Source: Gonocerus acuteangulatus (Eukaryota > Arthropoda > Insecta > Hemiptera > Coreidae). Taken from it: a stretch of DNA of 64,000 bases. The notes under the pieces are model-generated. The model saw only the letters and a program-made list of their open reading frames with translations. It made no database searches and had not been told where the DNA came from. Below, one piece after another: positions 33,398 to 44,277 of this stretch. The position numbers and the translations under genes are program-made. The DNA lies in the NCBI GenBank assembly GCA_946811695.1, contig OX328123.1, positions 153,455,122-153,519,121 of the forward strand, read 5' to 3'. Every line of letters begins with the position of its first letter. The first letter of the stretch is position 1.

Positions 33398-33408
33398 TAA
33401 TTCTATAG
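33398..33408. repeat. Right target-site duplication of the Jockey
   Basis: TAATTCTATAG, identical to 28680-28690. The following TT could extend it, but on the left that would merge with the tail. Confidence 0.9.
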
Positions 33409-33490
33409 TTAAGGCTGAAACAATAAAGATTTGGCAAAGGGAGTGGATTAGTATGGAATTGGGAGATAAACTCCGGGAGATTAAAGATGA
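33398..33490 (+). pseudogene. I-like LINE, segment right of the Jockey insertion
   Basis: After TAATTCTATAG (the duplicated target) the frame of 27307-28690 resumes: VKAETIKIWQREWISMELGD then KLREIKD. This proves the Jockey split one reading frame. The element ends here against GGATTCGGATTC. Confidence 0.88.
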
Positions 33491-33502
33491 GGATTCGGAT
33501 TC

Positions 33503-34299
33503 AATGTGCTCATTAACAAAAGGGTCTTGTCTTTCGAAAGTCAACCTTTTTCGAGGAGGCAGCGTAAAGAAAGTATTGGTCCATTTGTTATGGACTGACC
33601 GTGTAAAGGAAAGGTTTTTTCCATATCCCCTTGGAAATCAAAGATTTCAATAATATTTTATATATTGTTTATAATGATTTTCAAGATTTTTTATTAGAAA
33701 ATGCCCATGTAATAGCTACTTTTTCTGATCAATTTCTTTTGGTGATTTTAAATATTTACTTTAATAGTTTAATAATACTAACTAATTTCTTTCATTAATG
33801 GTATAAAATCATTATTAAACGATGGAACTTGTTTAACAAATTACTACACTACTGTTCATAAAATCCTGATTGTTTTTTATGTAATTAGCAATAAGGCAAT
33901 TTGAGAAAAACAATTTCTGAAAACTTTCAAAAAATACTTGTTGTTTATTTCTCAACGTTTCCATTGCTTTATCTTCGAAATATTTTTATATTTTATCGGT
34001 TTTTACATATTGGAAGGACCTGACAAAAAATAAGAACCATTTGACGTACCAATTCCTTGATAAAGGAACAAGTTTCAGCCTGGCGACGATATAATCCTGA
34101 CCGGTTTGCTTTCCATCCGAAACTTCTGATGTAACTCTCACTGGTGCCCCATTAATCGACGGAGGTGACATATGCACTGCCTGGGGTCACTCGCCATGGC
34201 ATTGAATAACTTGGCACTTAAGTGGGCGCTGGCTGGAATGTAGAGTTTAGTAGTAAAACTTATACATTTCTATGGATTGATATGTATAACTAAATACCT
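33503..34299. other. Flank of the I-like LINE, no element recognised
   Basis: AT-rich sequence right of the 12-bp duplication. Nothing coding that I trust. Confidence 0.5.
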
Positions 34300-34846
34300 G
34301 GGAACTTCGTATATTTTCTAAAATATCTCGAAAACGGTTGGGAAATCGTGGTAAGTGGAAGGCTACCATTCGAAAGCTTACTAAATGCCTACTAAAAAGA
34401 TTCTGAAGAAAGTTTTGACTAGGGCTGTGTCACTCGGAGAAATAAGTGCTTAACACTTTGAAGTAATTGATTTCGTCCGCTTTATAGTAGGAGAATGTAT
34501 TTGACAATAAAACAGGATAAGTAAAATAAGAAAAAAAATGTATTGTTAGAAATATAGCTTTCCAAGGATGAGATTCGAAGACGCCTTTTGAATATTTTCT
34601 ACTGCCGTTATGCTGTTCGTGTCGAAAATGTGAAAATTCTTAATATTTTTCAATGCATTGCGTGTGAAATAAGTATCTCTAGAAGTGGATTCTGGGGGCT
34701 GGCGGACCCTGCCAGTAAAGTCATAAACCCATTTCATGAAAGGTCGAACCAAAATAATAACTGTTTCTATTTTAATCATTCCAAATGTCACTAGGGATAA
34801 GAACGGAACCACGCTAAGATGACGCAGTTCCTGCGAGTCGGACTTT
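34300..34846 (-). repeat. Helentron-like family B, 5' portion
   Basis: Minus strand: GTCCGACTCGCAGGAACTGC (34846 downward), GTCATCTTAGCGTGGTTCCG and the AATAATAACTG-type block, then the ACTTATTTCTCCGAGTGACA subrepeat near 34435. The 3' end is missing. Confidence 0.7.
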
Positions 34847-35028
34847 TTTTGCTGTAACCCCTCCCTCCCATAATATGAAGTTTTGGGGTAATGTTGAATA
34901 TTGGACTAGGATTACCTCTATGAATTCTGGCTGAGTGCCTAACGTTGTATTGGCTTTTCTCGGAAGGTAATTATAGCTACAATGGTATTGTTAGTCTTTT
35001 AAATTTAGAATCCTTACTTTAGTTGTAG

Positions 35029-35400
35029 CGATTCCTCCCTCCATCCAAAGAAGGAAGCCTTCGACCTCATGACGCAATCCGGAAGTCCCGAAAAGGAAGT
35101 TTTAGGAAAAATTAAGTAATTCAGTAATATTAAAGGCCACAATAAATGAAAATTTCACTTTTCAGAGTCCATGGATCACGAAAATAGCGACGGTACAAAT
35201 TTATATATTTGAATGTATAAATGGTCCGATTTTGATAAAAATTGGTACAAAGATGATTCGTCCCATTTAAACGGTCAAGTTCATTAACCAGTAGAATCAT
35301 GGTTCTTAGAGACAAATTCAGGGGGAGGGGGAGGGATTCGTAGCGCTTACGTTGTTGCGTTAATAGGCTCGCAAATTTTCGTTTTAAGTTCTCTAACATG
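35029..35400 (-). repeat. Helentron-like family B, diverged 3' portion
   Basis: GCGATTCCTCCCTCC, CTCATGACGCAATCCGGAAG, GGTCCGATTTTGATAAAAAT and AAGTTCATTAACCAG follow the order of the family B 3' end but with many changes. An older copy. Confidence 0.55.
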
Positions 35401-35814
35401 AGAATAAGAATGAAACCAATTTAAATGAAATATCTATTATTGTTTTCGAGGAAGGGGATACGACTCATTTTTAGTTTTACTATGATTATGTCCGATAGAA
35501 TATCTCAAGTAAAAGAAATAGTTCCTATTTCATTCTTTTCCTAAATCAAAGAAGAACCATTTACGATTGTAGCTCGAGTCAATATCCTCTTACTTCCCCG
35601 TATTAGGACTTTCTGGACCTTCCTCCAGTTAGCTGTTCCTAGCTGCTGCAATGACTAGGATTCACGGGCAGTGGGCAGTTTAAAAATATGTTTGTTATTA
35701 GTCCTTCTGATCACTATCATTATATCTTGAGTGGCGTGATAGCCTTGCGTAATCGAAATACTGTCAGCCCGCGCAATACTCCTTTTCTAGAGGGGTCAAT
35801 CTCAGCAGAGGTTT

Positions 35815-36145
35815 TAGCGCGGTTCCTCCCTCCCTCCATAGGGAGGAACCCCGCTTACAGCGCTGACCTCATGACGCAATCCGGAAGTGCCGACTAGAAA
35901 CTTTTGTGGCTCAGAACCCTTAGAGAACGAAAATAACGGTGGTTCAAATTTGTATATATATATTTGTCTGTTTGCGGTCTTGCACAGCGAATAATGGTCC
36001 GATTTTGATGAAATATTGTACAAAAATCTTTTGTCCAATTTGAAAGGTCAAGTTCGTTAACCACCAGAATCCGCCCACCGTAACATGGTTTTTGGAGCGA
36101 AATTCGTGCGAAAAAAATCGTTACGCTTGCTTCATATGCTTACTT
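35815..36145 (-). repeat. Helentron-like family B, 3' portion
   Basis: Starts TTTTAGCGCGGTTCCTCCCT with the CCATAGGGAGGAACCCCGCT hairpin, then CATGACGCAATCCGGAAGTG, a short TA tract and AAGTTCGTTAACCACC. It abuts a family C end at 36150. Confidence 0.75.
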
Positions 36146-36149
36146 CGTT

Positions 36150-36268
36150 TTAGCACTTTCCTCCGAAGGAAAGTAGCTATTGAGGTTGCACTCATGACGG
36201 AATTTTTCAAAAATTTCTTCAAATCTTTATCGATCCAACCTAGTAGACACCAAAAATGACCCCCATTG

Positions 36269-36344
<76 letters not shown>

Positions 36345-36366
36345 ATGGGGGTCATTTTTGGTGTTT
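36150..36366 (-). repeat. Family C 3' end with a palindrome around (TA)n
   Basis: TAGCACTTTCCTCCGAAGGA starts the copy. ACACCAAAAATGACCCCCAT at 36247 is mirrored by ATGGGGGTCATTTTTGGTGT at 36344 around a ~75-bp (TA)n tract (36268-36342). The remainder of the element is missing and a foldback element begins at 36367. Confidence 0.7.
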
Positions 36367-37800
36367 TTAAAAACTACTGGTGTGTTTAAAGAAAAACTGA
36401 GATTTTGGAATTTGTGTTCCATGTATCGTAAATAAAGACCACATTTTTAGAATCTACATTAAATTTCCAATAATAAACACCCGTTATTGAAATATTACCA
36501 TGTAAATTAAGAGCTATAACAAATAACAACTCAGTCTGGTTTCAAATGGATGGTTGTCCTGATGATAATGGACGAGTAGTGACGGAATGGCTGAAGAGTG
36601 AATTCCCTAACCGTTGAATCGAGCACTATAGTCCAGTTCGTTTGCCTCCTGATCTGAATCCTCTAGATTTCCATGTATTGGGAACATTGAAGAGCAGAGT
36701 CTACTCAGAGCCCGTGACGACGAAGGAGGAACTCATCAACAGGATCCAGGAGCAGTGCCAGCTCATGAGAACTCAAAGACAAGACGTCCTCCGTAATGCC
36801 GTGGATTCAGTTAGACGTTAAGCAGATTCTAAAAATGTGTACAAATATAACATTTGTACAAATTTTTAAAATCAACTGGACAAATAGTTATTTGGTGGTG
36901 GAGGTGACATTTTAAAGCAACTTTTGAGGGTGCCTTTCATTTAAATGTATTTTTATTTCACTTTTTATCTGCAGGAGAGTTTCTTTGTATACAATTTCAA
37001 ATTATTGTAATGTATAACCCAGTTAACTTACAAGATGAAATTTTATTAAATAGAATAGAATTAATATTACAACTTAAATAAAAAAAGACCCTCAAGGCAT
37101 AACCATATAATACATGTATTCATTGTATTTACAATAATGGTAATTATTTCCAATATGTTCTTCTGAATTCTTTCACCCTTGATTCCGAAGTGTCCCCCTA
37201 CCTTATCAGAGCAAACATTTTGTTTACGTAGCGTGGGAACGGTTAGGGAATTCACTGTTCATCCATTCCGTCACTACTCGTCCATTATGACCTGGGCAAC
37301 CATCCATTTGAAACTAGACTGAGTTGTTATTTGGTAGATGGGCTTGTTTAATAATTGTCATGTAGGTTGGGAAGGATGGGCCATCACTATCATCGTGAAA
37401 AATTAAAGAATTTGTTCGGAATGGCTCCTTCATGCTAAAGCATATTTATTGGTTTTGACTTAGTCTTGGGAATCAGAATAAAATAGATTGAAATAGATTT
37501 TTTTCTAGAGCTACAAGGTACCATTTTGAAGCTTATAAAATAATGCAACTTTTGAGGTGGAGGCAAACCTCTAAGTCTAAAAATAGCTGATTAAGAAAAT
37601 ATTAAATAATTTAATAAAAAACTAATATTAAACATTCTCATCTATATGGCTTTTAATATAGCTCTTAATATTTCAATAACGGGTGTTTATTATTGGAAAT
37701 TTAATGTAGATTCTAAAAATGTGGTCTTTATTTACAATACATGGAACACAAATTCCAAAATCTCAGTTTTTCTTTAAACACGCCAGTAGTTTTTAAAAAA
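36367..37800. mobile_element. DNA transposon with long terminal inverted repeats and DDE remnant
   Basis: Outer arms of about 125 bp (36367-36492 and 37675-37800) are inverted: AAACTACTGG.GTGTTTAAAG, CCAAAATCTC-complement, AATAAACACCCGTTATTGAA. A second inverted pair lies inside: 36545-36620 against 37240-37315 (GATGGTTGTCC, ACGAGTAGTGACGGAATGG). The left inner arm is the beginning of a transposase remnant. So the element folds back along much of its length. Confidence 0.75.
36543..36821 (+). pseudogene. Tc1/mariner-superfamily transposase C-terminal remnant
   Basis: The frame reads NGRVVTEWLKSEFPNR, a stop, then IEHYSPVRLPPDLNPLDFHV, LGTLKSRVYSEPVTTKEELI and NRIQEQCQLM. PPDLNPLDFxxxGxLKxxVY with a preceding DGxxxHxxxxVxxWL-like block is the second and third catalytic region of a DDE transposase from the group with SPDLTPxDFxLWGxLK. 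The stop and the missing N terminus make it a pseudogene. Confidence 0.75.
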
Positions 37801-38059
37801 GACAAAAGTTTCCGTAGCTCCTCTACATTTTCAGATAGAACGCTCATTTTTGCGCCCCTGAACTACAAATTATATGCAGAATAAACCCCTAGAGTTATGA
37901 CATCTCAATGTGGGACACCCTGCATAAAGGAAATGGGCCTTTAACCGAGATTTCTTCCTGGAGACCAATCACTATTTACTCAATCGTGCGTAGGATTACC
38001 GAAAAAGTGGACCGTTGGGTCGAGAACGTAGGCCGAATTGCTGTTCTGTGGAAAGACGG

Positions 38060-38600
38060 CTAATCTGCATACCTAGAATATGGTGTACACTTCTTCATGG
38101 CAGTTGTAGCCATTCTCCTCAAGAAGAGCTATCAGCCTGTGATTCACATCGTGGTGTCGTCGAGTAGTCAGTAGCCAGGAGCATACTGTTTGGACAACTA
38201 CCCAGCACATGGGCTGGAGTTAAAGGCTCTCTGCCGCATTTGCGACAACAGGGGTCCAATATCAGCTCCTCCTGCTACACCAGGAACGCCACGCAGAGGC
38301 GCGTAATTCATATTCAATTTTAGAGCGTTAGTCCATTCGGAGCCAGACACAAGTCTTTTATTATAGATAAATTTATTGCTCTTTGGACATTCTTTGAAAT
38401 GCCTCACACCAATGCCGTGCCATTTGCATTTAGCCCACTCCTCGAATTTTCGCGCAGAGTTCTTCTAATTTTTGTAATATTGTGGTCTTCAGTTTGGTTT
38501 ATATTTAGTCTTCCTATGCATTCTGTTGACTCTTTATAATAATCGAAGATCGTCTCAAATAGTCCATCAGGTATTGGATCCAACTTCTGAGCGATCGGCC
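38060..38600 (-). pseudogene. LINE ORF2 C-terminal fragment (R2-like)
   Basis: On the minus strand from about 38590: QKLDPIPDGLFETIFDYYKE, then EWAKCKWHGIGVRHFKECPK, SGSEWTNALKLNMNYAPLRG, and after a frame change CRKCGREPLTPAHVLGSC and RRHHDVNHRLIALLEENGY. The block EWxxALKLxxNxxPxR ... CxxCG...L.HxLGxC...RH is the C-terminal zinc-binding and restriction-like region of R2-type LINEs. Frameshifts make it inactive. It ends at the family C element (38636). Confidence 0.65.
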
Positions 38601-38635
38601 AGTGCTGAATTGAGAAATAAAAAGGCCGTTACGCA

Positions 38636-39531
38636 GGAGCTGCATAACTAAGCACTTTCCTCAGAATTTGGGTAGTGTAGACTGCTTTCCAGAACAATTT
38701 GCTTAAAATATCCTACATAAATAAAATAAAAACATGAATAGTTCTCTTTTAAATTTGTAATGAGTAACTGAACAATTATTAATTTGCTTCCAGAGTTATG
38801 TTTACACATGGTACCTACTACACTACGTAATAAATACAAAAAACCTCATATTATCGTATTTTGATCTAACGCAGGAACAGGATACAGTCCCTCTAGAGGT
38901 AGAAAGAGCTCCTTGCGGCGGCTTCGTGAACCTACGGCTGGCGGGCTTTTCTATTGAAATATATTACAAAGTAAACCCCCACTTTCCGATTGACCGATTC
39001 AGCTCATTTTTACAACACTTCTTTCTCATGAGTTACCCACGACGTATACCGCGTTTCGTTACAATACAGCAGAAATTACGACCGGTATGAGTATATTAGG
39101 AATTTGGGTCCGGAGTAAACCTCCCCTTCTAATGAACCGATTTAGTTTATTTTTACAACACATATTTACCTGTAGATTACCACTACGAATACCGAGTTTC
39201 GTCGAAATATAACAAAAATCACGCCTGGTAGTGGCGAATTGGTATTGTGGGTCCGGAGTAAACCCCCCCTCCTAATAAACCGATTTAGTTCATTTTTATA
39301 TCTCACTTTTCTCTCTATATTACCACTACGAATACCAAGTTTCGTTGACATATAACAACTATTACGGCTGACATGGTCAAATAAGTGTTTTGGGTTCGGG
39401 GTAAACCCCCCCCCCCTTCCGGTGGACCGACTTTGGTGGTTAACGAACTCGTTCAATCGTTTGCTAATTGAATGCTATATACCAAGTTTCGTGACGAAAA
39501 AACAAAAACTCTGGCCGCTATCGTGTTAACA

Positions 39532-39574
<43 letters not shown>

Positions 39575-39692
39575 TTTAATGGGGGTCATTTTCGGTGTCT
39601 ACTAGGTACGATCGATAAAGATTTGAAGGAATTTTTCAAAAATTCCGTCATGAGTCCAACCTCAATAGCTACTTTCCTTCGGAGGAAAGTGC
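38636..39692 (+). mobile_element. Helentron-like family C, full copy 2 (~1.06 kb)
   Basis: Starts GTTACGCAGGAGCTGCATAA and CTAAGCACTTTCCTC, and ends CTTTCCTTCGGAGGAAAGTG CTAAAA. It is inverted relative to the copy at 17270-18418 and similar along its length, including three tandem units with TTTACTCC-type G/C runs (39095-39415) and a (TA)n tract (39535-39571). The shorter TA tract explains most of the length difference. Confidence 0.68.
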
Positions 39693-39714
39693 TAAAAGTG
39701 AGTTAAAATGGGAC

Positions 39715-40185
39715 AAACCCCCGTTCAAAAGAACAAAATTAACACTTTTGAAGATTCTTCGATTAAGTTTGTCCCATCAATTTCTTCAGAAACTTTTTAG
39801 TAGACATTTAGTGAACTTCCGGATGGTCAACTTTCACTTACCACGATTTTCTAACCGTTTTCGAGTAATTTAAGAAAATATACGAAGATCCCAAAACATC
39901 TCATATTTAATAATACAAATTGTTTTTTCGAATATTTCCTCCACATCTACTCCAAATGTAGACAAAATTTAAATTCTTAGTTTAGATTATTTTCGAACAG
40001 GTAGAAAATATTTCTATTGAATCAAACGGCTTTATGTACGCAAACCAAAGATTAGTTTTTCGCAAACCTTGAAAATGTTTTCACTCGTTAAACACGTTAC
40101 AGAACCTATAAAAAGAGTACCTGTAAGCATATCAACTCGAAAACGTAAGCGTGACGATTTTTATACCAAATTTCATCAAAATCGT
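39715..40185 (+). repeat. Helentron-like family B, diverged internal part
   Basis: GGGACAAACCCCCGTTCAAA, AGTTTGTCCCATCAATTTCTTC, a CTTACCACGATTTTCTAACC block and CCAAATTTCATCAAAATCG follow the family B order. It stops where a LINE fragment starts. Confidence 0.55.
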
Positions 40186-40365
40186 TTTTGAGAATTAGGA
40201 CTTAACAATCCAACTTGTGATATATGCAGTACAGACTTTACTGTAAAACACCTACTTACGGAATGCAGAAGACGACAAAACCTAAGTATCCCACATGACA
40301 TGAACGAATTGCTGAAGGCCAGCAGAACGCGTAATGTGTTACTTGCAGAACACAATCTCATTTAA
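40185..40365 (+). pseudogene. I-like LINE ORF2 C-terminal fragment
   Basis: The frame reads GLNNPTCDICSTDFTVKHLL, then TECRRRQNLSIPHDMNELLK and a stop at 40362. This is the C-x2-C...TVxHLLxEC block also seen at 26100-26400, from a different family. Only about 60 codons remain. Confidence 0.75.
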
Positions 40366-40989
40366 AGACATCTGCTGACGTACGACGATGGCGTTCAGGC
40401 ATATCATAGATATTTTGAAGCTTATGTGACCAAAAGGTAAGTTAATTAGACTAGATCGAACCGCCATCGTTCTAACAGATTGTTCTCTTCCACGTTAACC
40501 CGATGACAAAATCCAAGACAAAACCAGTCCTTTCAATTTGTATATCTATTTGCCTGTTCTCGATCTACCGCCTACAAATTGCTTCAATATTGAAGCATAA
40601 AAACTTGAAGTACGTTCATCAGAAGAACCACACAGCTCAAACTCTCTTTTTTTCAGTGAAATTCAAGCGAAAAAAAAATCGTTTACTTCAGGTAATCGAA
40701 AGAATCATTTAATAGGATCTTTATTTTAGGAACTCCTGTCAGCACCAGACGAACCAAAATAAATTACACGTCACTTTGTGACAAGGGATCAGATTTTTTA
40801 CATCCCGATTGGTTAAAACAAACTTTCGTTAGCTTCAAAAGGATATTTTCATCAGCAATGGATCCCAGGAAAAGCAGACAAATTAAAAGCAACGACGGGA
40901 GTAACTGTAATTAAAAATTTCAAACAGATGTTCAAGCAATGTTTTAAACATGTGATATGTTTGCTCACTTAGTAAATAACAAACCTAAA

Positions 40990-41175
40990 AGCGTAAGCGG
41001 CCCGGTCGTGAGTGTCAAGGCGTGTGCCAAAGGGTCGTGGGATTCCCTGTAAGGGGTGGTGGCTTTTCTTTGGAAAAATGAAAAGGCATCAGCCCTATCC
41101 AGCTAGAAAGGGTGGTAACCTATAGATAACCCGTCCTAAAATTCTTAATTAATAATAAATGGACGTTACAATTAA
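40990..41175 (+). mobile_element. tRNA-derived SINE, copy 3
   Basis: GCGGCCCGGTCGTGAGTGTC, GGGTCGTGGGATTCCC (B box with a deletion), GGTGGCTTTTCTTTGG, TAGATAACCCGTCCTAAAAT and an ATGGACGTTACAATTAAAAT tail. Confidence 0.85.
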
Positions 41176-41508
41176 AATAATAATAATAAAAGCGTACGAC
41201 GGGTAACATTTTAGAATATGGCTGTGAAATTCATTCATTCATTTGAAAAAAAAGGCTTTGAAATTCTTAGAAACATGCTCAGCTCGTAATGCGTTACTCG
41301 TTTTGCAATTACCGTTGTGTACTCTCAATAAATTAATAAAATAATTGTTTATTCATGTAATTAACATATCAATTGCCATTATGAAAAAAAGGACATGTAT
41401 TAGTGTAAAATATAAGCAGATAATTTCAAATCATATTTTCTGTTTTTATTTATTTTTTTTTTTTTTTTGTTCATTTAGATACAGAAAAGTCGAATTATAA
41501 CCTGGATT

Positions 41509-42640
41509 TTTTTTTTTTTATTTTTTTTTATTTTTAAATAATACGTTTATTTAACATCTGTACATTTTAAAGTACATTGGTTAAGTTTGCTCACAAATAT
41601 GATTAATGATATATACAAAAGTTGATTAATACAACTGACAACAAAGTAAAAAAAAAATAAAAAATAACAAAAAATAAATAAAAAAAAAAAAAAATAAAAA
41701 AAAAATAAATAAATAAAATAAAATAAGAAAGAAATAACAAAATAATTTAAATGTAAATATATGAATAAATGGTAACCATAATAAAATAAATGAAAATAAC
41801 TAAATAATAAATAAGTAAAGACGAAGAAAAATTAATAATAATAATAACAAATAATAATGATAATAACACTTATGGAAGAAGCCAATCAATATTGGTACTT
41901 CCTAGTTTTGGAATATATTTTTTTTTCTCCACTAGTAATTTAGCTGATCACGAGGCCAATGTCTCTTGAGCCTTCTAGGCAGGTTTTGTGGGTGGGTTTG
42001 GGAGGAAAGTGTTTGTGCTCTGGGATTGGGATGGAAGGACAATTTGGAATGAAAGGTTAGGAATCGGGATTTTGCCAGTTCTTGAACGAAAGGGATGTTT
42101 AGGTCATTATGAAGAGTTTTATTGGAAACGTAAAAAGGAGCATTGACTATTTTGCGAAGGACTTTGGATTGGAATGCCTGTATTCTCTGTATGTTAGAAG
42201 TTTTAGTTGATCCCCAGAGTTCAAGTCCGTGAGTCCAAATAGGTCGGATTATGGTTTTGTATACAATGAGTTTGTTGTGTATTGTCAGTTTTGATGAAGG
42301 TCCCAGTAGTCGTCGTAAGAGTCCGTATCTCCTGTTCAGTTCCTGTCTTTTTAGTCGGGTGTGAGGGTTCCAAGTGAGTCTACTGTCCAGTAATAATTCC
42401 AGGTAGCGCACCTCGTTGGATATGGGGAGTTCGTGGCTGAATATGACGACTGGTGGGCAGGCTCTCTTATTGAGGGTGAATGTAATGTGGCAGCATTTTG
42501 AGGATTCACCTTAATTTTCCACTTGTTGCACCAGTGCTCGATAGACTCCAGGTGTTCTTGTAGGTGAAAGGAAGCAGTTATGGGATCAGGAGAAGAAGAA
42601 AAGATGGCCGTATCATCAGCATATGTGGTTAAGTGGGTGC
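41509..42640 (-). pseudogene. 5'-truncated Jockey copy 2
   Basis: On the minus strand it enters the reverse transcriptase at TTYADDTAIFSSSPDP (about 42620), then EHLES.E.WCNKWKIKVNP. After a frameshift, 42411-41932 is open: ELLLDSRLTWNPHTRLKRQE to HWPRDQLNY. It shares most residues with the Jockey at 28884-31572. The 3' UTR runs into A/T-rich low-complexity DNA (41640-41850), and the tail is the T-run near 41509-41531. No target duplication was found. Confidence 0.88.
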
Positions 42641-42913
42641 TGAGATGGGTGGGGATAACCTGGATAAGTTCATTAAGTCGAACAGTAGGTAGAACGATTT
42701 TTCCCAGTCTCTTGTATGTCGACTTATATTGGTTGTCAGTAATTATGTTTTTTTTTTGTTTTTTTTTTAAATGAAGAGTACCGGGTTTAATAAAAAATAA
42801 TAAAAAAAAAATATAAAAGTAAAGAAATTAAATAAAGCTAAAAATAGAAAAGGCAAATGGATGAAAAAATAAAATGAGAAAAATAATAATAGATAAATAA
42901 AAGAGTATCGGTT

Positions 42914-42918
<5 letters not shown>

Positions 42919-42957
<39 letters not shown>
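42919..42957. repeat. (TA)n microsatellite
   Basis: AT dinucleotide tract. Others of note: 44077-44135, 44801-44827, 52839-52901, 53210-53287, 61092-61171, 61848-61908 and 63883-63938. Confidence 0.9.
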
Positions 42958-42962
<5 letters not shown>

Positions 42963-43137
42963 CTCAGGAGCATGCGGTGAATTCGTGTAGCTGTTTGCAC
43001 GGTAGGGCGATTACGACCATGGGGTTCTTTTGCCAAAAAATACCACAAACAAAACAGTAATTATATTGAAATCACTGGACATCTTCTATCCACTGGCGAC
43101 ATCTTCCATCCATGGCTATGACAACATTAACGTTAAA

Positions 43138-44072
43138 AAAGTCCGACTCGCAGGAACTGCATCATCTTAGCGCGGTTCCGTTCTTAATCCTAATGTCATT
43201 TGGAAAGGATAAAATAGAAAGTTATAATTTTGGTTAGACCTTTCATGAAATAATTGATGACCTCAAATAGGTCCGCCCCGATCCTCACCTCTACCTGACA
43301 GAAAAAGGTTCAGGCAGCACCCTTCATCCACTCCTACAGATACTAATCTTACTGTTCAATGATTTGAAAAATATCAAAATGTTTGCATTTTCTTGTACTC
43401 TTCTACTATAGTACTAATTCTACAAATAATTCCAATTAAAAAGTGAGCTAAACAACTACAAAAACCCGTTTAAAAAAACAAAGCAAACACTTTTGTTTTA
43501 AGCACTTATTTCTCCGATTGACATCGCCTAATCGACAATAGCTCCAGAATATTTTTTGTATAAAATTTAGTAAGCTTTTGAATAGTTACCTTCCGCTTAC
43601 TAAGATTCCCAGCCGTTTCCGAGATATTAAGGAATATATACGAAGTTCCCAAGACTTTTCATGTCTAAAAATAAAATATTTAATTCTAATCCTTCCTTAA
43701 CTCCGAACGCAACCAAACATCTTTGTTTACATGAATTTCGAACATACAGAAAATATTTTAAATGAATTTCATGATTCCCCAACCAAAAACTTGATTCAAC
43801 AAATATTTTTCCACTTTTCTCGAAAACGGTTCAAGCTATCGCCTTAAAACTGGGTTTATTCGTTTTTATAGGCGAATAAACCTATAAAACGAGTACTTGC
43901 AAGCATATGAAGTAAGCGTAAACATTTTTACGCGCGAATTTCGCTCCAAAAAAGATGTTCCTGTGGCGGATTCTGCTGGTTAACGAACTTGACCTTTCAA
44001 ATTAGACGAAAGATTTTTGTACCAAATTTTATCAAAATCAGACCATTATTGAGGCCAGGAAAAAGCGAACAG

Positions 44073-44135
<63 letters not shown>

Positions 44136-44277
44136 CACACACTTTTGAACCACCGTTATTTTCGTTCTCTAGGGGTTCTGAAATGTAAAATTTTTTAGTC
44201 GACACTTCCGGATTGTTTCATGAGGTCAACCTTATAAGCGGGGCTCCTCCCTATGAAAGGAGGGAGGAACCGCGCTA
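43138..44277 (+). mobile_element. Helentron-like family B, single full-length copy (1.14 kb)
   Basis: The cleanest monomer. The 5' end is GTCCGACTCGCAGGAACTGC, with TTAGCGCGGTTCC 26 bp inside. The 3' end has a hairpin (GCGGGGCTCCTCCC / GGAGGGAGGAACCGCGC) directly followed by TAA. The short inverted repeat TTAGCGCGGTTCC is thus internal at 5' and terminal at 3' (asymmetric). It contains one ACTTATTTCTCCGATTGACA subrepeat and a (TA)n tract (44077-44135). No coding region. Confidence 0.72.

Larger units (their letters stand above)
25497..33490 (-). mobile_element. I-like LINE with 5' inversion (twin priming), carrying a nested Jockey
   Basis: Read on the minus strand, the right part (33490 to 26400) is the inverted 5' portion of the element and the left part (26399 to 25497) is the uninverted 3' portion ending in a 49-nt poly(A). 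Both are flanked by GGATTCGGATTC. The inverted portion stops at the residues KLREIKD just after RNase H. The uninverted portion resumes at KWASSERDNRRES, which follows a few residues later in this family. That order is what twin-primed reverse transcription produces. The Jockey (28691-33397) plus its duplication accounts for 4.7 kb of the length. Confidence 0.82.

Noticed and set aside
43138..44277. Family B as a classical TIR transposon bounded by TTAGCGCGGTTCC
   Set aside because: Every well-preserved 5' end has a further conserved 26 bp outside this repeat, so the repeat is not terminal on that side.
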